In this document: one piece after another, positions 7,255 through 16,846 of the stretch
How positions within the stretch are numbered: position 1 is the stretch's first letter
How the letters are laid out: the number at the start of each line of letters is the position of its first letter
From: an uncultured Acetatifactor sp.
Lineage (GTDB): Bacteria > Bacillota > Clostridia > Lachnospirales > Lachnospiraceae
Direction: 5' to 3'
NCBI GenBank assembly: GCA_934436245.1
Contig: CAKSAM010000010.1
Coordinates: forward strand, 15,929-79,928
Length of the DNA: 64,000 bases
Program-made: the position numbers and the translations under genes
Notes under the pieces: model-generated
What the model saw: the letters and a program-made list of their open reading frames with translations, nothing else
Told to the model about the DNA's origin: nothing
Database searches by the model: none

Positions 7255-8277
7255 TTAATTGTCTGTCGGAATCCGGGCTACCGACTTGCCTTCCACAACT
7301 TTCCCGGGCACGATGACCTGTTCTATGATAGTGGTCTTGGGTCTCTCGATGAGACTGATCAGTTCTCTGGCTGCCAGACATCCGATCTGCTCGGTGTCCT
7401 GCTGTACCGTGGTCAGCCTGGGTTCCAGCTGCCTTGCTGCCTGAATTCCATCATATCCTGCTACCGAGATATCTTCGGGGATCTGTAACCCCCTCTCCCT
7501 GATAGCATTGATGCCTCCGAAAGAAGCGAAGTCATCCGGATAGATGATGCATGTCGGTGGATCCGGCAGATCTAGCAGTTCATTGGTCACACGATAGGTT
7601 GTTGTGGTGTCTCTGTAAGCTGCCTCTCTGATGTACTCATCCGGAATCTCCAGTCCCAGACGTTCCGCCGTCCGGTAGAAGCTGGATAGCCGTCCTGAGG
7701 TAACCGCTGACATCGCTCCGTGGATATAAGCTATTTTCCTATGTCCTCTACTATATATGTACTCCAGCAGCTCTTTCATTCCTGTAACATTGTCCGACAT
7801 GATTGCGATACGATTGTTAAACAGGTAGTCGATGGTGACTACCGGGATGGAACTCTGTACCAGTTCAACGACCTCGGGATCTCCGAAATCAATACAGGCG
7901 AGCACCACTCCGTCAAAGCCTCTGTACCTGCTGTGTTCCAGGTAGGACATCCGATCCGGCCGGTTCTTGCAGCTGTTAATAAATGTAATGTCGTAACCGC
8001 TCTTCTCTGCCGTCCTTTTGAAGCTGTCCAGCACACTGGAAAAGTAATCGTGGGTAAGACCGCTTCTGGCTTCATCTGCGAAGAGGACTCCGATTCCGTA
8101 GGTCCGGTTCGTCTTCAAAGCTCTTGCGGAAAGGTTCGGGGAATATCCCATCTCCTTTGCTACCCGTCTGATATTCGCTTTGGTTTCTTCTCCAATGTCC
8201 TTGTGGTCGTTCAACGCCTTGCTGACAGTTGCAACGGAGACTCCACAAATCTTGGAAATGTCTTTCAGTGATGCCAT
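7255..8277 (-). CDS. LacI-family regulator of the cellodextrin locus
   Basis: A 340-residue repressor with an N-terminal helix-turn-helix (SLKDISKICGVSVATVSKAL, about residues 3-22), the hinge helix SPNLSARAL near 50, and a periplasmic-binding-protein-like sugar domain. The start ATG at 8277 has AGGAG six bases upstream. It is transcribed divergently from the GH94 gene and in the same direction as the binding protein 98 bases downstream. CG-centred operator-like sites occur just downstream of its own predicted start and of the GH94 start, so it probably represses both until cellobiose or a related sugar binds. Confidence 0.93.
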   Translation of the reverse strand: MASLKDISKICGVSVATVSKALNDHKDIGEETKANIRRVAKEMGYSPNLSARALKTNRTYGIGVLFADEARSGLTHDYFSSVLDSFKRTAEKSGYDITFINSCKNRPDRMSYLEHSRYRGFDGVVLACIDFGDPEVVELVQSSIPVVTIDYLFNNRIAIMSDNVTGMKELLEYIYSRGHRKIAYIHGAMSAVTSGRLSSFYRTAERLGLEIPDEYIREAAYRDTTTTYRVTNELLDLPDPPTCIIYPDDFASFGGINAIRERGLQIPEDISVAGYDGIQAARQLEPRLTTVQQDTEQIGCLAARELISLIERPKTTIIEQVIVPGKVVEGKSVARIPTDN

Positions 8278-8328
8278 ACCTTTCTCCTGTCCCATGTCTT
8301 CGTCATTCCGTCCGACCTGTTTTGTAAC

Positions 8329-8377
8329 TTAATCGTTTTCGTAGCTTTAATATATAACACCTTTGAGCATTTTGCAA
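8329..8377 (-). promoter_or_regulatory. Promoter and operator of the LacI regulator gene
   Basis: TTGCAA (8372-8377), 17 bases, TATATT (8349-8354), predicted start near 8342. A LacI-type site TTAATCGTTTTC (8329-8340) lies at the start and matches the sites before the GH94 gene, which suggests autorepression. Confidence 0.6.
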
Positions 8378-8633
8378 TACTTTTTTGCAGATTTTTTTCA
8401 AAAAGTATCCATTTTGTCTATAATTAACAATTCTGCGCAGGCTGTTTTGTACATTTGGCTTGTATAGTGATTGTATTTCTTCTATATAATGGCAAAGTAT
8501 GCGATAACGTTTGATATAATTTTTGTTCACAGGCTCAGCTTTTCGATATATATTTTCTTTTGTATTTTCTGACCATGTTTTCTCACTGTTTTTGTATACA
8601 TTGCGCATTTTACGGGCTTTTTCAAGATTCATA

Positions 8634-8662
8634 TTGCATTTTTCCCATTGCTTCTGTATAAT
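8634..8662 (+). promoter_or_regulatory. GH94 phosphorylase promoter
   Basis: TTGCAT (8634-8639), 17 bases, TATAAT (8657-8662), giving a predicted start near 8669 and a leader of about 100 bases. The rest of the 490-base intergenic stretch is AT-rich and holds no credible gene. Confidence 0.7.
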
Positions 8663-8684
8663 ACAAATCAGAAATTCAGAGTAC

Positions 8685-8730
8685 TTAATCGTTTACTTAT
8701 CGTTAAGCACTCAGAAACGAAATCGTAAAC
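8685..8730. promoter_or_regulatory. Three LacI-type operator sites
   Basis: TTAATCGTTTAC (8685-8696), CTTATCGTTAAG (8696-8707) and AAATCGTAAAC (8720-8730) all have a central CG flanked by A/T-rich half sites, as LacI-family proteins prefer. All lie just downstream of the predicted GH94 start, where repressor would block transcription. Confidence 0.6.
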
Positions 8731-8768
8731 ACTCAATATACAACAACATGAAAGAAGGAGATTTTCTT

Positions 8769-11204
8769 ATGAAGTATGGTTATTTCGATGATGTGCATCA
8801 GGAATATGTCATCACCACTCCCAAGACTCCGCTTCCCTGGATCAACTACCTGGGCTGCAACGAGTTTTTCAGTCTGATATCCAACACCTGCGGCGGATAT
8901 ACCTTCTATAAGGATGCCAAGCTGCTGCGTCTGACCCGTTATCGTTACAATAATGTACCGGCAGACATCAACGGCAAATATCTGTATATTAAGGACGGAG
9001 ATACCGTATGGAATCCCGGCTGGCAGCCTACGAAGACTGAGCTGGATTCTTACGAATGCCGTCACGGTATCGGTTACAGCCGTTTCACCTCTTCCAGAAA
9101 CGGTGTTAAGGCTTCCGTGCTCTCCTTCGTTCCTCTGAACGATAACTGCGAGATCTCTCAGCTGACCCTGACCAACGGAAGCTCCGAGGACAAGAAGCTG
9201 TCCGTATTCTCTTATGTAGAATGGTGTCTGTGGAATGCTGACGATGATATGAAGAACTTCCAGCGTAACTTAAGCACCGGCGAGGTAGAGGTACAGGATT
9301 CTACTATCTACCATAAGACCGAATACCGCGAGCGTCGTAATCATTATGCGATCTATTCTGTAAATACGAAGATTGACGGTTTCGATACCAGCAGAGATGC
9401 TTTTCTGGGTGCGTACAGAGGTGCAGATTCCCCTGAAGCGATTGAAAACGGCAAATGCACGAATTCCATGGCAAGCGGCTGGTCTCCCATCGCCTCCCAT
9501 CAGATCAATGTGGATCTGGCAGTCGGCGAGACCAAGACCTTCATCTTCGTACTGGGTTATATCGAGAATCCTGAAGATGAGAAATGGGAGTCTTACGGTG
9601 TGATCAACAAGACCCGTGCTAAGGAAATGCTGGCAAAATACCAGACCGATGCCCAGGTAGAGGAAGCTTTCGCAGCATTACAGGCTTACTGGAAACAATT
9701 ACTCGCCCGTTACACGGTAGATTCTGCTGATGAAAAAGTAAACCGTATGGTCAACACCTGGAACCAGTATCAGTGCATGGTAACCTTCAACATGTCCCGT
9801 TCCGCTTCTTATTACGAGTCCGGAATCGGCCGTGGTATGGGCTTCCGTGACTCCTGCCAGGATCTGCTCGGTTTCGTGCATCTGATCCCGGATCGTGCAA
9901 GAGAGCGTATCATTGATATCGCCTCCACCCAGTTCCAGGACGGCAGTGCTTACCATCAGTACCAGCCTCTGACCAAGAAAGGCAACTCCGATATCGGCAG
10001 TGGCTTCAATGATGATCCTCTGTGGCTTATTGCAGGTACCAGTGCTTACGTAAGAGAGACCGGCGATACCTCCATCCTGACCCAGATGGTTCCTTTTGAC
10101 AACGATATGAGCGTGGCCGCTCCTCTGATGGATCACTTAAAACGCTCCTTAGATTATATCATCAACCACAAAGGTCCTCACAATCTGCCTCTGATCGGCC
10201 GTGCCGACTGGAACGACTGTCTGAACCTGAACTGCTTCTCCGCTCATCCCGGAGAATCCTTCCAGACCTTCGGTCCCAGTGAAGGCCCCGTGGCAGAATC
10301 CGTATTCATTGCCGGCATGTTCGTAAAATACGGTGAAGAATATGCACAGCTGTGTGAGCTGATGGGCGATGCTGATGAGGCCGCCCGCGCACGCAAGGAA
10401 GTACAGGCAATGTACGATGCGATCCTGAAGGATGGCTGGGACGGCGACTGGTTCGTTCGTGCTTACGATGCTTACAGCCACAAGGTAGGTTCCAAGGAAT
10501 GCCGCGAAGGTCAGATCTACATCGAGCCTCAGGGCTTCTGTGTACTCGCCGGTGTCGGTGTGAAGGAAGGGCTTGCCGAGAAGGCACTGAATTCCGTAAA
10601 AGAAAGACTGGATACCAAGTATGGTGTCATGATCTTACAACCTGCATACACGGAGTATCACCTCGAACTTGGTGAAGTATCCTCTTATCCCCCCGGATAC
10701 AAGGAAAATGCCGGTATCTTCTGCCACAATAATCCCTGGGTATCCATCGCAGAGACCGTTCTGGGCAGAGGTGACAGAGCTTTCGAGATCTACCGCAAGA
10801 CCTGCCCTGCATACATTGAGGATATCAGTGAGATCCATCGTACCGAGCCTTATGTATACTCCCAGATGGTAGCCGGTAAGGATGCAAAATTCCACGGCGA
10901 AGCCAAGAACAGCTGGCTGACCGGTACCGCAGCATGGACTTTCGTAAATATCTCCCAGTACATACTGGGTGTATATCCCACCCATCAGGGATTGTCCGTA
11001 GATCCTTGTATTCCCAAGGGCTTCGGTGATTTCTCCATCACCCGTAAGTTCCGTGAGGGCACCTATCACATTCAGGTGAAAAACCCTCAGAACGTGGAGA
11101 AGGGTGTGGTATCCCTGACCGTAGACGGCAAGGCTGTTGACGGACACATCATTCCTTACGAAAAGGGCAAGGAAGAGTACAACGTAGTTATTACCATGGG
11201 TTAA
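8769..11204 (+). CDS. Cellobiose phosphorylase (GH94)
   Basis: Splits cellobiose with phosphate to alpha-glucose 1-phosphate and glucose in the cytosol, saving ATP. The 811-residue length matches cellobiose phosphorylases rather than the longer cellodextrin enzymes. It shows the N-terminal [20 protein letters not shown], the RDSCQD substrate motif at 360-365, and [12 protein letters not shown], where Asp483 is in the position of the family's general acid. The start ATG follows AAGAAGGAG by eight bases. It is divergent from a LacI regulator and a sugar importer and ends in a strong terminator. A different beta-glucoside (for example laminaribiose) cannot be fully excluded. Confidence 0.92.
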   Translation: MKYGYFDDVHQEYVITTPKTPLPWINYLGCNEFFSLISNTCGGYTFYKDAKLLRLTRYRYNNVPADINGKYLYIKDGDTVWNPGWQPTKTELDSYECRHGIGYSRFTSSRNGVKASVLSFVPLNDNCEISQLTLTNGSSEDKKLSVFSYVEWCLWNADDDMKNFQRNLSTGEVEVQDSTIYHKTEYRERRNHYAIYSVNTKIDGFDTSRDAFLGAYRGADSPEAIENGKCTNSMASGWSPIASHQINVDLAVGETKTFIFVLGYIENPEDEKWESYGVINKTRAKEMLAKYQTDAQVEEAFAALQAYWKQLLARYTVDSADEKVNRMVNTWNQYQCMVTFNMSRSASYYESGIGRGMGFRDSCQDLLGFVHLIPDRARERIIDIASTQFQDGSAYHQYQPLTKKGNSDIGSGFNDDPLWLIAGTSAYVRETGDTSILTQMVPFDNDMSVAAPLMDHLKRSLDYIINHKGPHNLPLIGRADWNDCLNLNCFSAHPGESFQTFGPSEGPVAESVFIAGMFVKYGEEYAQLCELMGDADEAARARKEVQAMYDAILKDGWDGDWFVRAYDAYSHKVGSKECREGQIYIEPQGFCVLAGVGVKEGLAEKALNSVKERLDTKYGVMILQPAYTEYHLELGEVSSYPPGYKENAGIFCHNNPWVSIAETVLGRGDRAFEIYRKTCPAYIEDISEIHRTEPYVYSQMVAGKDAKFHGEAKNSWLTGTAAWTFVNISQYILGVYPTHQGLSVDPCIPKGFGDFSITRKFREGTYHIQVKNPQNVEKGVVSLTVDGKAVDGHIIPYEKGKEEYNVVITMG

Positions 11205-11246
11205 TAAACCTGATGTACATAGTTTAAAACGATTTCTATCCTCCTT

Positions 11247-11283
11247 AAAACCCCGGCAGTTATGGTAGCTGCCGGGGTTTTGT
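11247..11283 (+). terminator. Terminator of the GH94 gene
   Basis: AAAACCCCGGCAG pairs with CTGCCGGGGTTTT around a nine-base loop, ending in a T run, 42 bases after the stop codon. Confidence 0.92.
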
Positions 11284-11302
11284 ACTGGGTATTCACAACA
11301 AT

Positions 11303-11427
11303 TCTACGTCATAAGAACCGCAGGCACGCTTTCGCTCTGGCGCAGAACGTAGCGGTACATAATTGACCAAAATACGGTCAATAAGTACCGACGTCTGCTT
11401 ACGGCCTGCTTGTCCTTATGGCGTAGA
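11303..11427. repeat. 125-bp imperfect long palindrome
   Basis: Between the GH94 terminator and the antiporter gene, a nearly self-complementary block runs from TCTACGTCATAAG (11303-11315) to CTTATGGCGTAGA (11415-11427). Further pairings inside are GCAGGC/GCCTGC, GCAGAACGT/ACGTCTGC, CGGTAC/GTACCG and ATTGACC/GGTCAAT. There is a short side hairpin and an AAAATAC-type end loop. It could be a MITE-like element or a structured RNA; no ORF is present. Confidence 0.6.
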
Positions 11428-11492
11428 TATTTTTGCGGCTCCCTTACGGGACTTGATCACATGCCGGATGACTGTCAAATGATATTATTTTC

Positions 11493-12689
11493 TCAATTTT
11501 TCTGAAGCAGTTTCCGGTACGTAGCATCCATTCCCATCGCCCCCAGAGGTGCCGTTATGAGGATTGCCAGCACTGCCACCGACAGGACAATCTTGCCACA
11601 GGACAATCCCATCGCTAACGGCACAGAGCCGATGGCTGCCTGTACAGTAGCCTTCGGCAGATAAGCAATCATACAAAACAGGCGCTCCTTTTTACCTAGA
11701 TCCGTTCCCAACATGCACAGTGCTACACCGGCGGAGCGGAACAGCAGCGCCAGCAGGATCATTCCCACCGCTGCCGGTCCGGCTTCCATGGTGTAGCGGA
11801 TATCTACCGCCGCACCCACCAACACGAACAGCACTACCTCTGCTGCCAGCCACAGCTTGCCGAACTTCTCAGACAATCTGCCGGTCACTTCTTTCGGCGC
11901 CCGTATTTTCAAAGCGCAGGCCATACTCACCACCGCCAGCAGACCGGAGAATGCCACCGTTCCCTTTAACATAGTTTCCAAGGCCATTAATAAAAAGGAC
12001 AATCCCATGATAATAATGACTTTCATACTGTTGCGCACATAACTGTCCTTCCGGTACAACAGCTCAAACAGCTGTCCCAACAGCCATCCCACAAATGCTC
12101 CGAACAACACACCAGTCAGAATGGACACCGGGATGTTCACGAAGTCCAGGGCATTGACATGTCCGCCCTGTGCCATTCCCGCAAAGGTAGAAAACAGCAC
12201 TATGACATATATGTCATCACAGGAAGCTCCTGCCAGAATCATCTGTGGGATGCTTTTCTCCGTGCCATAGCCATTTTCCATGAGATATACCATCCGTGGC
12301 ACCACAACCGCAGGTGACACTGCTGCCAGCACCGCTCCCATAACTGCAGCATCCACCCTGCTGATATGCAGGATCATCGGTGCAAATGCTACGAAAGCCA
12401 ACAATTCACAAGTGGCCGGGACGCAGGATAACATGACTGCGGAACGCCCCACTTTTTTCAAGTCCTTCAGATCCAATGACAGCCCGGCCTTCAACAAAAT
12501 GATGATCAGGGCGATCTGCCGCAGCTCCGACGAAATATTCAGGATCGACGCATCCAGCAGATTCAGCACATAGGGTCCTAAAATGATCCCCGTAAACAGC
12601 ATTCCGATGATGCGGGGCAGGTGGATCTTCTGGCAGATCGCCGCCATGAGCAGTCCCAGTAAAAAAATCAGTCCCAGTGATGTAAGCAT
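11493..12689 (-). CDS. Cation:proton antiporter (Na_H_Exchanger family)
   Basis: A 398-residue integral membrane protein with about 11-12 hydrophobic segments, of the monovalent cation/proton antiporter superfamily (PF00999-like). The GMLFTGIILGP stretch near residue 35 and the LSLDLKDLKK and AAVSPAVVVPRM regions match this fold; the ASCDD pair in the fifth-sixth helix region is a candidate ion-binding site. The start ATG at 12689 is preceded by GGAGG nine bases upstream and is better than the longer ORF start. It lacks the C-terminal TrkA domains of KefB-type proteins. Role: ion and pH balance; the exact ion cannot be read from sequence. Confidence 0.88.
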   Translation of the reverse strand: MLTSLGLIFLLGLLMAAICQKIHLPRIIGMLFTGIILGPYVLNLLDASILNISSELRQIALIIILLKAGLSLDLKDLKKVGRSAVMLSCVPATCELLAFVAFAPMILHISRVDAAVMGAVLAAVSPAVVVPRMVYLMENGYGTEKSIPQMILAGASCDDIYVIVLFSTFAGMAQGGHVNALDFVNIPVSILTGVLFGAFVGWLLGQLFELLYRKDSYVRNSMKVIIIMGLSFLLMALETMLKGTVAFSGLLAVVSMACALKIRAPKEVTGRLSEKFGKLWLAAEVVLFVLVGAAVDIRYTMEAGPAAVGMILLALLFRSAGVALCMLGTDLGKKERLFCMIAYLPKATVQAAIGSVPLAMGLSCGKIVLSVAVLAILITAPLGAMGMDATYRKLLQKN

Positions 12690-12864
12690 AAATAATTTCC
12701 TCCATTTTCTCGCAGCAGGACGTATAAATTCCAACAAAAAAGGCTGGTGTCCCCTGCATATTCTGCAGAAGTCATCAGCCAAATAGAATTCATATCATCA
12801 AATTCCGGCGGTTCGAAGCCTGAGCTTCCGGGAGAACCTCATTCCCAATGTTCCTAATTATATG

Positions 12865-13812
12865 CTAAAAAATATCTGCTGTCAACGCATCTCCGAAATC
12901 TGCTGCCGGAATCTCAAAATCAACGATCCCGACCGCATAGGACTGTAATACATACTGGCCAGATTCGAAAACAAATCCATGTTCCGTAATGCTGAAAGTA
13001 GGTGTTGCAGTGCCATTATCCGTACCTGCAATATCCGCTCCGTAGATTTCCTGATAGATAGCATCCAGATCTTCCGTACCGTCCAGTACCACTAGTTTTA
13101 TACTCTTCTCGTAATCGTCAAAGAAGCAGTCCTCTTTTGCCTGCATTTCCGCCGCTTTGGCTGTCACCAGTTCCAGTGCTTTCTCACGAAATCCACTTCC
13201 CAGACTGTCAAAAGTGATTCTTTCGCCGGTCTTGGTATAATAATTCATATAATACAAAGTATACCATCCATGAGCCCCCTGGTCATACCCTTCCAGTCCC
13301 CATGACAAGCTGATCACCTTGTCATCCGCACGTATCACATGGAAAGTAAGATCCTCATAGCTCTGCACATATACCGGCATATCCTCATAAAGTGTACCAA
13401 AATCTCCGGCCTGAATTCCTTCCACAAAATCATTTACATATTCATCCAGATCCTTCTGGATCTTCTCCTGCGCTGCCTCATTGCCCGGAATCGTAATCGT
13501 GGCCGTCTGATAGGAATACTCGTAGTCCCTTGTCTTATCCTCGGGATCACTGCTGCCCTCATGATCTTCTATGGCAAACTCCACCAGATCACCTTCCTGT
13601 GTGCTGCTTTGGTCTTCTGTTATTCCTGCCTGTGTGGGCAATTCTGCATTCTCAGCTGTCTCATTCACTGTCTCTCCTGCCGTATCACTGCTCTGCGCCT
13701 CTCCGATACTCTCTACAGCAGTCCCTGGGTCAGCCACTGTCTCCTGGTTTCCGCAAGCTGCAAGACCCAGCAAAGCCCCTGCAAATACCACTGCAAAAAA
13801 TATTTTTTTCAT
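12865..13812 (-). CDS. Secreted lipoprotein with DUF4163/DUF3298-like domains
   Basis: A 315-residue exported protein. The signal peptide ends in the lipobox LAAC (Cys20), followed by an acidic Ser/Thr/Glu-rich linker to about residue 85. The rest resembles the DUF4163-DUF3298 pair found in RsiV-type anti-sigma ectodomains and PdaC-type proteins: a beta-strand start SYQTATITIPG, then GAHGWYTLYYMNYYTKTGERITFDSL. No enzymatic motif is seen. AGGAGG lies seven bases before the ATG. Its neighbours give no functional hint. Family assignment is fairly sure, function unknown. Confidence 0.8.
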   Translation of the reverse strand: MKKIFFAVVFAGALLGLAACGNQETVADPGTAVESIGEAQSSDTAGETVNETAENAELPTQAGITEDQSSTQEGDLVEFAIEDHEGSSDPEDKTRDYEYSYQTATITIPGNEAAQEKIQKDLDEYVNDFVEGIQAGDFGTLYEDMPVYVQSYEDLTFHVIRADDKVISLSWGLEGYDQGAHGWYTLYYMNYYTKTGERITFDSLGSGFREKALELVTAKAAEMQAKEDCFFDDYEKSIKLVVLDGTEDLDAIYQEIYGADIAGTDNGTATPTFSITEHGFVFESGQYVLQSYAVGIVDFEIPAADFGDALTADIF

Positions 13813-13991
13813 AATCCGAACCTCCTGACGCCAATATATCCGGCGGTTGCATCATATCCACATCATTTTTATTTTTTTCAATACGATTTTTCCATTATTA
13901 TAACAAATTTTGCGCTATAGTAAAGGCAAATCTGGGCATGATTAAAACGAATGATACACATACTATAAAAATCAATCCAAGGAGGACGATT

Positions 13992-14981
13992 ATGAAACTA
14001 TTATTTTATGATACCAAAAGCTATGATAAAGAATCTTTCGAGGCTGCTCTCCAAAAATATCCCGACATTCAGATGGAATACATCCGGCCGGATCTGGATC
14101 CCCGCACCGCTGCCCTGGCCGGCGGTTTCGATGCCGTCTGTGCCTTCGTCAGCTCCAACGTGGGTGAGGACACGCTTAAAATTCTCCATGAAAAAGGCGT
14201 CCGTCTGGTCCTGTTACGTTGTGCCGGATATAACAATGTGGATCTGGAAAAGGCTTCCGCATATGACATCTGTGTCATGCGAGTTCCCGGCTATTCGCCG
14301 GAAGCCGTTGCCGAGCATGCCATGGCACTGGCGCTGGCCTGCAACCGCCGTTTATATAAGGCTTATAACAAAGTCCGTGAAAATGATTTCAGTCTCGCAG
14401 GGCTCATGGGCTTCAACTTCTATGACAAGGTTGCCGGGATTATCGGAACCGGCCGGATCGGTGCTGCCATGTGCAGGATCTGTAACGGTTTCGGCATGAA
14501 AGTCATCGCCTACGATGTCTATGAAAATCCCGATCTGAAAGACTTTGTCACCTATGTGACTTTAGACGAATTACTGGCGAAAAGCGATCTGATCTCTCTT
14601 CACTGTCCGCTGATGGATTCCACCTACCACATGATCCAGCTTGACACCATCAAAAAAATGAAAAACGGTGTCATTCTGGTCAATACTTCCCGTGGTGCTC
14701 TGGTCAGGACTCAGGACCTTATTGAAGGAATTCGTCTTCATAAATTTGCCGGTGTCGGACTGGATGTCTATGAAGAAGAGACCAAGAATGTCTTCGAGGA
14801 CCGCTCCGATGAGATTCTGGAACATTCTACCACCGCAAGACTTTTGTCCTTCCCTAACGTCATGATCACATCCCACCAGGGATTTTTCACGAAAGAAGCT
14901 CTGGAATCTATTGCGGAAACTACGCTGCGGAATGCGTTGGACTTTGAATGTGGAACAGCAGGACCCAATCAGGTGCAATAA
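13992..14981 (+). CDS. ldhA: D-lactate dehydrogenase (2-hydroxyacid dehydrogenase)
   Basis: Reduces pyruvate to D-lactate with NADH, a fermentative electron sink. The 329-residue protein has the Rossmann motif GTGRIGAAMCRI near residue 150, the substrate-binding VNTSRGALVRT, the lactate-dehydrogenase-like YEEETKNVFEDRS, and HQGFFTKEA with the catalytic His near 295. The ATG at 13992 follows AAGGAGGACGATT; an earlier in-frame ATG at 13938 lacks a ribosome site. It stands alone on the plus strand. A broader 2-hydroxyacid specificity is possible. Confidence 0.93.
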   Translation: MKLLFYDTKSYDKESFEAALQKYPDIQMEYIRPDLDPRTAALAGGFDAVCAFVSSNVGEDTLKILHEKGVRLVLLRCAGYNNVDLEKASAYDICVMRVPGYSPEAVAEHAMALALACNRRLYKAYNKVRENDFSLAGLMGFNFYDKVAGIIGTGRIGAAMCRICNGFGMKVIAYDVYENPDLKDFVTYVTLDELLAKSDLISLHCPLMDSTYHMIQLDTIKKMKNGVILVNTSRGALVRTQDLIEGIRLHKFAGVGLDVYEEETKNVFEDRSDEILEHSTTARLLSFPNVMITSHQGFFTKEALESIAETTLRNALDFECGTAGPNQVQ

Positions 14982-15008
14982 CCTGGGAGCCGTCAGACGC
15001 TGTGTTGC

Positions 15009-15740
15009 TTACTCCACCCCACGCAGCACGACTTTCCCCACATACTTTCCTGCCAGTTCTGCCATTTTTTTCAGTTCTTCCTTCGCAAACGTTCCGAAGG
15101 CAGCTCCTTTTTCCACGCCATCAACTGTCTGCATCATCCGGTACAGGCAGTTTTCATTTTCCTCATAGCTTTGAAGATAATAGACAGGGCACCCGGCGAT
15201 CCATTTACCGATACTGTCAAATTCTTCTACGGTATGAATTCCCTTCACCACAGTGGTGCGGAATTCATACGGAATGCCGCTGCTTTTCAAAATACCAATG
15301 CTCTCCTCGATCCGGGAGATCTCCATATGTTTCAGCCCTGTGGCTGTCGCATAATTTTCCCGGGAAGCCTTGATATCCATGGCAACATAATCCACAAGTC
15401 CCTTCTGCAATAAATCCCACAGCACCACAGGCATATAGCCGTTGGTATCCAGTTTGATGGGATATCCCAGTGACTTGATTTTCTGTAGAAACTCCTTCAG
15501 ATCCTTTTGCAGGGACGGCTCCCCACCGGTGACACAGACACCCTGGAGGATCCCCTGTCTTTTTTTCAGGTAAGAAAGTACTTCATCCTCCAGGATGAGC
15601 GGCTGGCAGCCGGGCTCCAGCACCAGTTCCCCATTGTGGCAGAACGGACAGCGAAAATTGCAGCCCCCTGTAAAAACAGTGGCTGCAATATGTTCCGGAT
15701 AATCTAATAAAGTTGTCTTGTTAAAACCTTGTATTTCCAT
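15009..15740 (-). CDS. nrdG: Anaerobic ribonucleotide reductase-activating protein (radical SAM)
   Basis: A 243-residue radical SAM activase that installs a glycyl radical on an anaerobic enzyme. It has the CxxxCxxC cluster motif (GCNFRCPFCHN, Cys27/31/34), a TGGEP SAM-binding stretch near residue 71, and LDTNGY. The MEIQGFNKTTLLDYP start and overall layout match the NrdG type-2 subfamily rather than pyruvate formate-lyase activase. NrdD is not in the window, so the partner is inferred. It sits 42 bases after the maltodextrin LacI gene and may be at the end of that transcript. Confidence 0.87.
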   Translation of the reverse strand: MEIQGFNKTTLLDYPEHIAATVFTGGCNFRCPFCHNGELVLEPGCQPLILEDEVLSYLKKRQGILQGVCVTGGEPSLQKDLKEFLQKIKSLGYPIKLDTNGYMPVVLWDLLQKGLVDYVAMDIKASRENYATATGLKHMEISRIEESIGILKSSGIPYEFRTTVVKGIHTVEEFDSIGKWIAGCPVYYLQSYEENENCLYRMMQTVDGVEKGAAFGTFAKEELKKMAELAGKYVGKVVLRGVE

Positions 15741-15782
15741 ACAGCACCCCCTTTGTCCCTATAGGGACTGTATGCATCCTGC

Positions 15783-16817
15783 TCACGCTCTCGGCATCGT
15801 GGAATCCCGCACTACCAGTTCTCCATCGAAGACACAGTGCTGGTGCTTTGCTTTCTTCCCAATGATATCAAACAGGATCCGTGCCGTCTCTCTTGCCATA
15901 CTGTCCACCGGCTGTTTCAACGTCGTCAAAGAAGGGATCACATATTTTCCGATCTCCACACCATCAAAGCCTGCCAGGGAAATATCCTCCGGTACCTTGT
16001 ATCCGGCATCGGACAAGGCTTTTCCTGCACCGATTGCCAACATATCGGAGATTGCGAAGATCGCAGTACAGGGGATCTGCTGCTCCAGGAATTCCTTCGT
16101 CACCATGTAACCATTCTCCAAAGAGTAATCCTCCAGATCGCTCCTCATGGGCAGGATCAGCTCCTCCCGGACTTCGATGCCGTTGTCCTTCAGAGCTTTC
16201 TTGTAGCCTTCCAGGCGCAGCTTACCGATGGAAGCATCCGTCTTGCGGGCACAGAGAATCGCAATGTCCTTATGTCCGTTCTTGCACAGATAGTCCACCA
16301 TCTTGTAGCTTTCCTTGGTGTCATCCACCGCTACGGAGGAATAGGTGTTACGGCTGAAGCCCTTGGGCAACATTCCCGTGGTACTTAAGATAAACGGGAC
16401 ATGAAGCTGTGCCAGCTTTTCCTCACTGTGTACCAGATAACCGCCGAGGAAAATGATACCACGAAGTCTTTTTTCCTTCACCAGCTTCAGAGCCACTTCC
16501 ACTTCATCATCGTCATAATCGACATGCTGCAAAACCATGGAGTAGGACTTTTCCTTGATCTCTTCTTCCAATACCTTGATCATCTGGCTGAAGAAAGAGT
16601 TGTTAATACCTTTGACCAGCACTGCAATTGCCTTAGCATCCTGACGTTTCAGATTTCTCGCACTGTTGTTGGGCACATAATTATTTTCCTTGATCACCCG
16701 CATGATCGTTTCCTTGGTCTCAGGATTGATATCCGGATGATTATTTATCGCACGGGACACCGTGCTTACGCCGACACCGCAGATTCTGGCGATGTCCTTG
16801 ATCGTGATTTCCTCCAT
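15783..16817 (-). CDS. malR: LacI-family regulator of the maltodextrin operon
   Basis: A 344-residue repressor with helix-turn-helix ITIKDIARICGVGVSTVSRA (residues 4-23), hinge helix VPNNSARNL near 52, and a sugar-sensing domain. The ATG at 16817 is used, with AAAGG ten bases upstream; the TTG three codons earlier is less likely. It is the last sugar-related gene of the binding protein-permease-malQ run, so it is probably MalR-like and self-controlled through the operator before the binding-protein gene (21680-21697). The symbol rests on context. Confidence 0.9.
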   Translation of the reverse strand: MEEITIKDIARICGVGVSTVSRAINNHPDINPETKETIMRVIKENNYVPNNSARNLKRQDAKAIAVLVKGINNSFFSQMIKVLEEEIKEKSYSMVLQHVDYDDDEVEVALKLVKEKRLRGIIFLGGYLVHSEEKLAQLHVPFILSTTGMLPKGFSRNTYSSVAVDDTKESYKMVDYLCKNGHKDIAILCARKTDASIGKLRLEGYKKALKDNGIEVREELILPMRSDLEDYSLENGYMVTKEFLEQQIPCTAIFAISDMLAIGAGKALSDAGYKVPEDISLAGFDGVEIGKYVIPSLTTLKQPVDSMARETARILFDIIGKKAKHQHCVFDGELVVRDSTMPRA

Positions 16818-16846
16818 GGAGCGCAAACCTTTCCAAGCCTACAGAC

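Noticed and set aside
8303..8632. 109-residue minus-strand ORF in the LacI-GH94 gap
   Set aside because: Basic, AT-driven composition, no ribosome site, and it overlaps two predicted promoters and operators.
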